The notes under the pieces: model-generated
Told to the model about the DNA's origin: nothing
The model's database searches: none
What the model saw: only the letters and a program-made list of their open reading frames with translations
Source: Pseudocercospora fijiensis CIRAD86
Taxonomy: Eukaryota; Ascomycota; Dothideomycetes; Mycosphaerellales; Mycosphaerellaceae
DNA length: 64,000 nt
Assembly (NCBI RefSeq): GCF_000340215.1
Contig: NW_006921537.1
Span: 4,631,051 to 4,695,050, forward strand
Direction: 5' to 3'
Position numbers and translations under genes: made by a program
Shown here: positions 1-10,914 of the stretch, piece after piece
Numbering within the stretch: position 1 is the first letter of the stretch
How the letters are laid out: every line of letters begins with the position of its first letter

Positions 1-3000
1 GCTATCGCCTAGCTAAGCAATTAGACCTTCGATAATTAAATAGGGCTAACCTACTAACCCTTGCTTAGTTTAATAACGCTCGGCACTTAACCTATAGAGC
101 CTACTATATTCCTATAGTTCTAAAGGACGACCTCGGCAATAAGCGCTTACTAGATTTCACTACCTACGCTATAGATATAGACAGCCTTCTATCCGATATT
201 ATTATTAGCAATCCTATCCTTAAGTACTACGCTATAGCTATAGACTTAGGCCTCTAATAGTAGCGGTTTAGAATCGCTAGGAAGGAGGATATTAAACATA
301 TCGACGTTAGCGAGTGCCCTAACGATATTAGGGTCTTATTTATTAGTAACCTAACCTTAGCTAACCCGACTGCTAACCTACTTAGTAGTAATAACGATAA
401 ACCTATGCCCCCTAATAGCATGGACCCTAATTAGCTTGCTCGTATACTATAGCCTATTTAAGAAACTTATATTAATATATTTAAATACTGCCTAGTATCG
501 ACACTACCTGTATTTAAAGAGACGGACTGTAAGATCGATATTGTATAGGGTAAGGAGGTTCCTTTTAGGCCCCTCTACAACCTTAGTAAACGAGAGCTTG
601 CTGTATTACGTAAGTACCTGGATAAGAACCTAGCTAATAGTCGAATTTAGTATAGCAATAGCCCTGCTAGTATACCTATCCTATTCGTACTAAAGAAGGA
701 TAGTAGCCTACGCCTATATATCGATTATCGTAGGCTTGATACTATTGCTATTAGGGACCGCTATCTACTTCCGCTTATTAACGAGACCCTCGATCGCCTT
801 TCTAGCGCTTACTTCTATACTATATTAGACATTAAGGACGCCTATTACCGCATTCGTATTCGTAAGGGCGATAAATAGAAGACAGCCTTCCGTACTCGCT
901 ATAGCTATTTCGAGTATTTAGTTATACTATTTAGGCTAGCTAATGCCCCTACAACATTCTAGTCCTGTATTAGTCGGGCCTTATTAGGCCTACTAGACTA
1001 CCTCTATATAGTTTACCTAGATAACATCCTAGTTTATACCTATTTACCTAATATTATAGAGTACTAGGCTATAGTACGTAAGGTACTCGACCGCCTACGG
1101 GCCTATAGACTATATTGCAAGCCCTCTAAATGCACCTTCGCCACTAAAGAGGTGCCCTTCCTTAGCTTCCTCGTATCGACTAAGGGTATTAAGGCTAACC
1201 CTAACCGTATTTAGACTATTACTAGATAGCCTATTCCTACGTTAATTAAGGAGCTATAGTCGTTCCTTAGCTTCGCTAATTTCTACCGCCGCTTTATTAA
1301 AGGCTATTCGCGGCACGTAATGCCTCTAACTAAGCTTACTAAAACTAAGGCTAACCTAACTAGAGAGTTTAAATAGACTAACAAGGCTTGAGCCGCTTTT
1401 AACGGTTTAAAGTAACGCTTTACTAAAGTCCCCTTATTATACTATTTCGTACTAAGTAGGCAGATCCGTATTAAGACTAACGCTTTGTAGTTCGCTATAT
1501 TATCTATTATGTTATAATAGGCTAATAACAATTACTAGCACCTAATTGCCTTCTTTTTACGAAAGATAATCGATATAGAACGTCGATACGAGACCTACGA
1601 GCAAGACCTCTTAGCAATCGTAGAGGCCTTTAAGTACTAGCGCTATTATCTCGATAGTGCTTAGCACCCTATTTAGGTCTATATAGACTATAACAACCTG
1701 CGTAGGATTACTAAGGTTATACGGGTTATAGGTCGATAGGCTAGATAGGCCGTCTACCTCCCTAGGTTCGATTTTAATATATTATACCGGCTAGGCGTAA
1801 GTAACCCTACTAATAGCCTATCGAGGCGACCTAATTACGATAGCGAGACCTAATCTATTAATTCTTTGTTTCTAACCCTATAGTATAAGATTGCTATAGC
1901 CCGTATTGTTAATAAGCAAGCGTAGGATAAGCGGCTTACCGGACTCCGCGACGGCTTAAAGTATATTAATACTCTTTCTATATTAATAGTACGTATTAAG
2001 GCAAGGGCTAACGACACTAATAGGAAGAGCTATAATAACTCCCTAGTCGACATCGCTATATATAGTAATAGCGATAAAAGTACTACTATAGTTAATCTAG
2101 CTACTAGTACTATTAGATATATATAATATATACCTCGTTTAATAGCGAGGGTACTATTAAATAACCTTGCAAATAGGGATAGTTAATCGTTTATAGATAA
2201 GCTATTACGTACTTAGTAGAGGGACGCCTTTGCTACTAAACGTATTAATAGGCTTATAAGTAGACGAAAGACTCGATCTAGTAAGAGTAACAATTAGTCG
2301 ATCGACGATAAGGGTTACTTAAAGTTTAAAGGCAGATACTATGTCTCCGCTAAACAATTAACTAGATAAGAGCTTTTAAAGAGGTACTATAATAGTAAGC
2401 TCGCTAGTTACTATAGTATAGAGAGGTCGTACGAGCTACTATCGCGTATATACTACTAGCTAAATAGTAAGCGGCATATAAAGGAATATATACAGACCTA
2501 TATAGTATACTAGCGAGTTAAGGTACCTAAGCACTTACTATTCGGGCAGTTGTCTTTACTTCCTGTTCTAAAGAAACTATTTGTAGAGCTTATAATAGAC
2601 TTTATTATAGGCCTTCCGCCTGCTAAGCGTAGGGGTAGCAAGGACGTCTTTAATGCTATTCTTATTATAGTAGATCGGTTTACTAAAGGTGCTCGTTATA
2701 TCCCTACTCGGAAGGATTAGACTACTATTAATATAGCTAAAGCCCTATAGAACAACATCTTCTATAGCTATTAGGGAACCCCTAAAGGGATAGTCTCTAA
2801 CTAAGGCTCGATATTTACAACTTATTATTAGAGTAAGATATGCCTATAGCTAAGACTTAAGCATCGGCTATCTATAGCCTTCTATCTATAAACAGATAGC
2901 TAAACGGAGAGGCAAAATACTACCCTATAGCAGTACCTACGTACTAGTTACATTAATAAGAACCCCGAGGATTAGGTTAACCTCCTATAACTAGCTAAAT

Positions 3001-3720
3001 TCGTATATAATAATAGTATCTACTTATTAACTAAGGTATTACTATATATAGCTATAATAGGCTAGAACGCTGCTATGCTATAAGACCCCCTATCGCTCGA
3101 GGCCGAGCGTAAGGAAAGGGAAGCGGGTTAACCTAAGATACTAGCGGCTATTAAGAGGGTTTAAAAGATACGAGAGATTTACGCTAAGATAGCTAGCAAA
3201 CTAGCAAAGGCCTAGGCCTATTAGAAGGTCTACTATAATAAACACTATACACTAATAACCTTTAAGCAAGGCGATATAGTTATACTAAGCACTAAGAACC
3301 TCCGTATCCGCAAATACCTATTACCTAATAGTAAAACAAGGCCTAAGCTCGCGCTAAGATATATTAGCCTATTCCGTATTCGAGAAGTTAAGAGCTCCTC
3401 CGTATAGGCCTATTAGTTATAGCTTCCCCCTTATTATACTATCTATAATACCTTCTATATATCCCTCCTTAAACTATACTATTAGCGCGAAGGCGATAAA
3501 GCGCCTACCGAGTTAGAAGAAGTCTTAGCCGATAGTAAAGAGCTATAGTCTATAGAATGTATCCTAAAGTACCGAACTAGGCGGGGCAAGAAGGAGTACC
3601 TATTAAGATAGTAAGGCTATTTACCTAAATAGGACTCGTAGGAAGCTAAAGCCTCTTTTAAAGACATAGCTAAGTTATTAGATAAGTATTAGACTAGTGT
3701 AAAGAACAAGAAGAAGGCTA
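1..3720 (+). pseudogene. gypsy pol polyprotein remnant (protease-RT-RNase H-integrase-chromodomain)
   Basis: Would make the protease, reverse transcriptase, RNase H and integrase for LTR-retrotransposon replication. The RT frame at about 540-1100 shows KKDSSLRLYIDYRRL, LPLINETLDRL and the catalytic box as YLDNIL (family YLDDIL, second Asp changed to Asn near 1015-1030, as TpG-to-TpA RIP would do). RNase H-like sequence lies at about 1430-1830. The integrase zinc-binding and core regions lie at about 2330-2990, with LIIDFIIGLP and VDRFTKGARYIP readable. A chromodomain-like stretch follows at about 3340-3500. In-frame TAG codons stand where Gln or Trp is expected. Identification is by motif reading and is secure at superfamily level. 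Confidence 0.9.
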
Positions 3721-3729
3721 AGGGCCTAT

Positions 3730-4612
3730 AATGTCGCTAGAACCGCTAGAGAGACCTAGGAACAATGCTACCCCCGGGGTGCTATTAGCTAACTAATTAG
3801 AGGCTAGCAAACTAGGACAATAAGACTATACTACTATAGTAGACGCGTACCGAGCATTAATAAACGCGCTATAACGCGTTAACTAATCGCCTGCTCTTTT
3901 AAGGATTTTACCTCTTCGCTAACGCAATAAGGCCCTTCTTTTAGTATTTAGGTCCCCTTTTATTCCTTTATTCTATCGAGGCCTTAAGGCCTAGGCGATC
4001 GACGAGGGCGACGCGCGTACGCGTAAATAGTAATAATAATAATAACGACGGCGTCGCGCTTATATAAAAGGACGGCGCGGCTATATTAGTAATAGTATTA
4101 TAGAGTGTATTATTAGTCGAAGAAGGAAATCGGAAGCAAGGTAAAGTTAGCGCTAAGACGGCTAGCGCCGCTATTATCGATATTACCTACTATTATCGCT
4201 ACGCCTATAAGAATAACCTTACCTATACTATAGCCTAAGGCTAAGATACTAGGTTAAAAAGGGCTAAGCCGTTCGAAGGGCTTAGGGACTAAAAAGGTTA
4301 AACGATTAATAGACTAACTAAGGGCAAAAATATAGAGCTAAGCTAGCTAAGGTCGATCTTACGGATAATAGATTACTCCTCGATCTTTCCGACTCTTTAA
4401 GCGAAGCGAACCTTAACTATTATACTTATAATAGCCTTTATCTATAGAAACTAGACGAACTACGTTATTAAAAATAAGATTAATAATTGAAGGCTACTAA
4501 ACCTAACTAATTAGGGCTAGCGAAACTACGATAGTAAATAATAGCCCTTGTAATAACAAGAACAACCCTCGGAGCGGATATTACTAGGTCTTTTAGAGGA
4601 GACAGAAAGAAC
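3730..4612 (+). other. gypsy copy 1 3' noncoding region
   Basis: No coding frame. The part after about 4445 matches, in reverse complement, 45950-46134 next to hAT-B, which identifies it as the gypsy region between pol and the 3' LTR. A TATA-like stretch (ttatataaaagg) lies near 4060. Homology to copy 3 ends at about 4612. Confidence 0.6.
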
Positions 4613-4616
4613 TCGG

Positions 4617-4640
4617 TAACCCTAACCCTAACCCTAACCC
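4617..4640 (+). repeat. interstitial telomeric repeat, four perfect TAACCC units
   Basis: Exactly four tandem TAACCC units, the common fungal telomere repeat (TTAGGG on the other strand), lie at the breakpoint between gypsy copy 1 and the LINE. The repeat has no CpA or TpG, so RIP cannot alter it, which explains its perfect state in mutated DNA. Orientation is that of a left chromosome end, with the LINE on the chromosome-internal side. Confidence 0.9.
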
Positions 4641-4699
4641 TTTCTTTATACTTTTCTAGACTAATAAGGTTATAGACTGCCTTATCGAGTATAGTAACG

Positions 4700-6080
4700 A
4701 GTATACTAGTAATAAGCCGTAGTTTAAGAAGAATAATAAGATTATTATTTTTAGCTATAATTAGAAGCTAGTAGACAAGCTAGTAATATAGATCTTTATT
4801 AGATTAATTCTCTATATATCCCTAATCTAGATATCTAATAAGGCCGATTACTAGCGCGAAGATAGATACTAGCTAAGGTATAGTATTACTAACTATATAA
4901 AGGAGTAAAACTAGGATTATTAATAGTAGCGAACAATTAGAGACGAAGGGAAGATAGTTAAGAAGGAAGGGAGGACGAATAGAAAGCACTATATACTAGG
5001 GTAGAGGAGGTGCTAAAGGCGGAAGATAGAAGAACCCCTAAGAGGGCATATAGGATAATAATCTTAGAACTCCTTAGAGGACTAAAAGCAATCCACAACT
5101 AGGTAAGCTACGTAATTACAAAGGTAGCTAATATAGTCGTAGCAAAGATTACGAAGAAACAATAGGAGACAAGCCTAAACTACCGCACCTAGGTAGCAGT
5201 AGCTAGTTAGGAGGCGCTAAAACCCCCGAGGACAGTAGTTAGAGTCTACATTACGGACCTATAGGAGCAAAAGGAAATCTAAGGACTTATAGGGAAAGAG
5301 ATTGTAGAAAGAATTGCAGTTAAAGAGGTAATTAGGGCTAGGAACGAAGGTAAAGGGGTAATTAAGCTGTTTATAGCATAAGAGCAGGACAAAAAGAAGC
5401 TAGAAACATAAAAAGAATAGATAACTAAGATAGGGAAAACAGTAAAGGTCTCCTAACAGCAATTTATAATTATAGCCTATAGTATAATAAGAAGCTTTAA
5501 GGAAGAACAGGATATTAAGAGCCTATAGAGACAAAACTAAGCTATATACCTAGGCCTAAAGATTACAAAAGTGGTATAGATTAAAAGGAAAATCGAAGAG
5601 ACTAAGAAGCAGTCTTCCCTAATTATCTAGGTAGGGAGTGCAGAGCAAGCTAATATAGTGCTAGACTAGGGGTTGTTCTAGGACTTTAAAAGATTAGAAA
5701 CAGAGATATATAGAAGCAACTATAGGATAATGCAGTGCTTCAAATGTTAATACTATAGACACTTAGCAGCTAAGTATATAAAGATAACCAACACCTACTC
5801 CTATTATATAGGGGATTACTAGGTTAAAGAATACAAAGCATATAAGGGAGAAGCAAGATATATATACTATACTAAAAGACACCCCTCTTAGGCGAAGGAA
5901 TGCCTAGTAAGAATATAGGCAGCTAGGAAGGCAAAGGAAGCTAGAATCAATATACTAAAAAGATATATAACAAGCTAGGGCAACTAGGTATAGAAGCAAC
6001 CTAGCTAAGTGCTACAAAAGAGGTCTAGGTAAGATAATAGGTTCACATTTAGGGCCTTACTAGCATAAAAGAGTCACTAG
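4700..6080 (+). pseudogene. LINE ORF1 remnant, gag-like with CCHC knuckles
   Basis: Nucleic-acid-binding protein of the LINE particle. The frame is rich in charged helical sequence (KEIVERIAVKEVIRARNEGKG at about 5295-5355) and then shows knuckles at 5736-5903: CFKC followed by Y, H and Y/C positions, ending AKECLVRI. Several expected Cys read as Tyr (TGT/TGC to TAT/TAC), which is the TpG-to-TpA change of RIP. Start and end are approximate because the frame is closed many times. Confidence 0.75.
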
Positions 6081-6239
6081 CAACTAGGAAGACTAAGATA
6101 CCTTAATATTATAGGAAAGGAAGTAGGGCAGACAAAGCTTAGTTAAATGTTAGTCTAAAGTAAGGGAAGAATAAAGGAAAACTTATAGGGAAATAATATA
6201 GATAAAACCTAATAAACATTGTAACATTACTAAACATTA

Positions 6240-9200
6240 TATAGTACAATGTCAACAAGAGTAAAGACAAGGTATAGAGGAGCTTCCTTTAAGTACTAAA
6301 CCTAAAAGAACATTATATTATTGCAATCTAAGAGCCCTAGCTTAACCTATATATAAAGAGACTAGCAACAGTCAAAGACCTAAGATACTACCTAATTATC
6401 TATAACTAGGGAGCCCTAAGGATATACATCTATATTAGCAAGGAGATAGATATAGAAACCTAGCAGGCTATACTATAGGAGGATAGGGACCTAATATTAG
6501 TTCAAGTAGAGACATCCTAAGGTATACTCTAAGTCTACTATATATACAACCTACTACTAAACTTAAGAAGTAGTACCTAACTAAAAACCCTAGAAAGACT
6601 ACCTAGAGTTATCTAGGGGAACACCTACTAAATCCTACTTAGGGATTTCAACCTCTACTACCCCTTCTAGGGCTTAGACTTTACCCTAGCTTACTACTTC
6701 CTAGCAGGAAGACTAATTGATATATTAGAGAGGGAAGGAATAGAAATTGTTACCCTAAAGGGACTAATTACTTAGGAGGCAAGAGGAAGCAGCAGTATAC
6801 TAGACCTATACTTTGCATTACATTAGATTAAGAATAGGATTACAAGATATAGGGTCAACTAGGAACTAGAAGAATTATTAGACTACTTCCCGGTATAGAT
6901 TGAGCTAAATATCTAAGCTAATTAGGAAAGGGAACTAGAGGAGAAGCTTAACTAGAAAGGTGCCTAATAGGGTAGGATTAGGGAGGAACTAGAAAGGGAC
7001 CTAAAACTAGAGGAACTCTTAATAAAGCACCTACTAAGGCTAGAGGATATTGATAAGGCAGTAGAAGAACTAATAGGAATCCTAAAACAGGTAGCTAGAA
7101 AGCATACCCTAGTAAAGAAACATTTACTATACTAGCAACTATACTAGACTAGTAAGTATATAAGGAAGGTTAAAGCAGTAAGGAAGGCTAGGAGGCAGTA
7201 GACATAAACCTATACCTAGGAAGCATAGGACAACTATAACAAAGCCTACTAGGAAAAGAAGATCTAGATTAAGAAAGACAAGATATAAGAATAGAGATCT
7301 ATAATAGGAATAATTACAAAGAAACTAGAGGAGATATAGAGGATAGCTAAATAGGCAAGGAGACCTAAATAGGACAAGGATATACTACTATAATTCCCGG
7401 ATATTATAGACTAATAAGGACAAATATAGACTACAATAAAAGGGAAAGTAAGAGCCCTAGGCTAACACTTCTTCTATAGAAAAGTACAAGCAGACCTATT
7501 AGATATAAAGGAGAAAGAACAAGAGACTCTACTACTAGGCATACTAAGAGACACCTAGGTTAAACCCGAAACTATTAAAAGGATCCTAAAGAAAATTCTA
7601 GGCAACAAGGCACTAGGAGAAGACAAGATCTATAATAAACTTCTAAAAGCATATAGGAAGGGGCTAGCCCTAGCACTAGCTAATATCTTTTTACAAAGCC
7701 TAGTACTAGGACACTACCTAAGACTATTTAGGAAGTCCCTAATAGTAGTGCTAAGGAAGCCCTAGAAGGAAGACTATATACAGCTTAAGGCCTATAGACT
7801 AATAGCCCTACTTAATATAATAAGCAAGGTACTAGAAAAAATTGTCGCTAAAAGGCTAACAACCTTTGCCGAGGAAAGGAATATCCTTCCTAAAGGCTAG
7901 ATAGGAGGAAGAAAGAAGAGGTCAATACTAATAGCTATAGAACTAATTATAGAATAGATTAAGTATATCTAGTACTATAGTTAAAACTAGGTAGCAACCC
8001 TCCTCTCCCTTAACATCTTAAGAGCCTTTAATAATGTCTCCTATAAAAGGCTCCTATATATACTTAAACAGAAAGCTATACTAAACTAGATAGTCCAATT
8101 CATCTAGTCCTTCCTATAGGAAAGATTAACCTAGCTTATCCTAGGCAAATTCAAATCAGACCTAATACTAACTAAAAAGGGAATCCCCTAAGGATTAATA
8201 CTCTCCCTAATCCTCTTCCTTATCTTTATAGCAGACCTACTCCTACTCCTAGAATTAAAAAATATATTAGCATTAGGGTTTATAGATAACACAAACATCC
8301 TAGCCTAGTCTAAGACAATAGAAACCAACTATAAGATCCTAGAAGAGAAGCACTAGGAGTATAAAAAATAGGCAAGGAGGTATAGAGCAAAATTCGCCCT
8401 AGAAAAGTACTAGCTTATCCACTTTAGTAAGGCTAAATCAACCTATAACATAAAGCAATCAATTACTATCTAAGGCTTTAAAACCCAACTATTAGTAGAG
8501 CTTAGGGTACTAGGGATCTAGCTAGATCCAAAACTGAATTAGGGACTATAAGTAAAGAAGGTAAAGCAGAGGGCAGATGCTAATATACAATCTATTAATA
8601 GGCTTATAGCCTCTATATAGGGGGCTACATTCGAGAAAGCCAAAGTTATATATAAAGCAATTGTTAAGCTAGCAATGCTATATAGAGTATAGATATAGAC
8701 AGCCTAGGAGAAAACACTAAAGAGGATTAAGCAACTAGTTAGCAGGTCCCAAACCTAAAGCCTAAAGAAAATCCTAGGAGTATATAAAACTATACTAACA
8801 AGGGTAGTAGAAATAGAATTAGGGATCCTACTAGTCAAATAATACTTCAAGGGACTAAGACACTAATATATAGCAAAGACAATAGAATACCTAGCCTAAT
8901 AGACTATCCAAAAGGCACTAGACAAGATAAAAGCCTAGTGTATTAGGACTAGGAGGCGAGACAGACTATAAATAACTCCCTAGAAAGTCAAAGACCTAGA
9001 GCAATATAGAGTCTTAACAAGAGAAATGCTAGAGAAAGAGCTTTAGGGACTAAATATAAGGCTAAAGGAAGACAAGCTAAAGGGAGAGAAACAAAGCCTA
9101 GCAGAATTAATTGCTAGATACCTATAGGAGTAGGAATAGAACAAAACACAAGTTAGACTAGGAACCCTAAAGGCACTAATCAAATTTGGTTAATACAACT

Positions 9201-9640
9201 ACTAGCTCTATAAGGACCTAAACAGGGCCGAGGCAAGCCTAGCTATCTAAATCAGATCTAAACATATTAGACTTAGATCTTACCTGTTTAGAAGAAACGT
9301 CCTAGGAATTGAAAACAGAGCTTGCTAATATAGCTACCAATCTTAGAACCCTAAGTATATACTGCTAGTCTACCCTTAATAGTTAGAAGGCAGAAGTGAT
9401 TAGAGACTAAAAGCAATAGAAAGGGAATACGATAAGCTAATCTAGAGTAAGGAAGACCTAAAGAGGATAGTAAAGTAGATTATTAAATAGGGATTCGTAC
9501 AACAATTCGCACTAGTAAGGGAAACTAAGGAGTAGATAAGAAGGAGGGAAGAAGAGGGGGAAAGAAGGGCAGGGTAGTAGGCAAGGTAGTTAGAGGGTAA
9601 CAACTATAATACTAGTATACCCTAGAGGAAGGAAAACAAG
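6240..9640 (+). pseudogene. LINE ORF2 remnant (endonuclease + reverse transcriptase)
   Basis: Would nick target DNA and reverse-transcribe the LINE RNA there. At about 6243 the frame opens with VQYNVNKSKDKVQ, the usual start of Tad-type endonucleases; LLRDFNLYYP and SSSILDLYFAL follow. RT blocks at about 7600-8530: GNKALGEDKIYNKLLKA, AYRLIALLNIISKVLEKIVA, ATLLSLNILRAFNNVSYKRLL (LDISGAFDNV expected) and the active-site box as GFIDNTNILA (FVDDTNILA expected) at about 8275-8307. A Cys-rich tail appears near 9320. In-frame TAG/TAA occur throughout. Confidence 0.88.
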
Positions 9641-9768
9641 GAAACGAGGAAGATCAACACTTATAAATAGGACAGGAGGGAGGTTTTTACTAACTAGGTT
9701 GGTTTCCTACCCAAAACAATATATAGAAACAGACCTGTATAGGCCGAAAGGCACTACAATAGGCAAAT

Positions 9769-9790
9769 GAAATATCTATCTATCTATATA
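9769..9790 (+). repeat. LINE 3' tail, (ATCT)n
   Basis: Short run of tatctatctatctata following the ORF2 tail; simple-repeat tails mark the 3' end of many LINEs. Confidence 0.6.
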
Positions 9791-9805
9791 AAGGAGTAGC
9801 AATTA

Positions 9806-10905
9806 AGGTAGATTAAGACTACTTTATAGTACTAGAATAACGCGCTCTCGTTAAGTAGAAGAGGTTTATCTACCTATACCTAGATACTACCGCTTACTAA
9901 TATATTACGTAGTAAACTCTGCGAGATTGTTATACCTAGTACTAACGTATCGATTAACGAGAGTATAGTCCGGTTTATAGGCAAATCTAGGTATATAAAT
10001 ATAATAAAAGGCAAGCTAACGCCTATTAGATATTATATATTCTATCTAGATAAGAATAGGTACCTATATTTCTTCTTATTCTCGAGCCCTCGGAAGGTAT
10101 ATAAGTAGGAGGTAGAAGATACGGATTCTATCGCTTCGACGGTCGCTTAGTATCTAGTAGTAACTCTAGAGGTTCCTACGGACGCCGAGAAGAAGGAGCG
10201 ATAGAAGTAGAGCAATAAGATAAGCGTTATAAGCGCAAGAACCGTAGTCCTAGTAGTATTAGTTATAGATTAAATATAGGACTATATCTAGTATAGTAAG
10301 TAAGAAAGGAAAGTTATACTACTATAGTTAATATTAGCCGCGTAAACCGTACTACTAAGAGACTCGAAAGCCTAATTATATTGCCTATCCGTAGGCTCGC
10401 TTAGCTCAAAGCTAAGCTTACTTAGATAGGCTATTCTTCGACTAATTCTATAACTTTCTTTCCTATAGTACTTCTTCTATATTTATATAGATAATCTATT
10501 TAATAACGTACTATTATTTATAGTCTTAAGGCACGTAGGTATCGCAGCGACTAGTACTATATAATCTAGCTTACTTTCTTAGCTATAGTAAGGTAAAACC
10601 TTTAAGAAACTAGAGATACTAAAATAAGATAGTACGAGGAAGAATTCGACCTTCCTAATCCTTAATCGGAAGAGTACGTAGTTTCTCTACGATATACTAA
10701 TTTATAAGGCATTCTATAGTATAGCGGAGGTTATTTAGTAGAATAGGAATCTTATTTAGTTTCTTATAACTAGTTATCGTCTATTCGAGCGATTATAATA
10801 GCTTTAAGAATACCCTCGAGCTAGACTTAACGTATATATTAATAAATATATATAAATATACTAGAACGAGTTTTACTATTAGAGGAAGGGTATTTATAGA
10901 TATAG
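9806..10905 (+). pseudogene. piggyBac-family transposase fragment (DDE_Tnp_1_7), RIP-degraded
   Basis: Cut-and-paste transposase core. The + frame from about 9810 reads NNALSLSR, then STNVSINESIVRFIGKSRY near 9940-9995 (family SVDESMVRFTGRS, with a catalytic Asp), IIKGKLTPIRYYIF, YLYFFLFSSP, and later FYIYIDNLFNNVLLF near 10480-10510, matching the piggyBac block with a catalytic Asp and DNLF. Near 10740 QQNRNLIQFL fits the later WxDN-type block. The N-terminal part is not seen upstream; the LINE lies there. The right side joins truncated gypsy copy 2 near 10910. No TTAA-flanked ends were found. Confidence 0.75.
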
Positions 10906-10914
10906 AGGCTCTCA

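Larger units (their letters stand above)
1..4612 (+). mobile_element. Ty3/gypsy retrotransposon, family A copy 1 (5' part outside window, RIP-degraded)
   Basis: Order of domains on the + strand is retropepsin-like region, reverse transcriptase, RNase H, integrase and a chromodomain-like end, which is the Ty3/gypsy order. The same family is present on the minus strand at 10.9-24.8 kb and 45.4-61.0 kb; the first 100 bases here match the reverse complement of about 58950-59035. The 3' LTR is missing: homology to copy 3 stops at about 4612, where telomeric repeats begin. All frames are closed by TAG/TAA, so it is dead. Confidence 0.9.
4641..9790 (+). mobile_element. Tad1-like LINE (non-LTR retrotransposon), near full length, RIP-degraded
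   Basis: Two consecutive frames: a gag-like ORF1 with zinc knuckles, then ORF2 with an AP-type endonuclease and a non-LTR reverse transcriptase, followed by a 3' tail of ATCT repeats. This order and the wording of the RT blocks fit fungal Tad1-clade elements. The 5' side abuts telomeric repeats, the 3' side abuts a piggyBac fragment. Many TAG/TAA codons close both frames. Confidence 0.88.
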
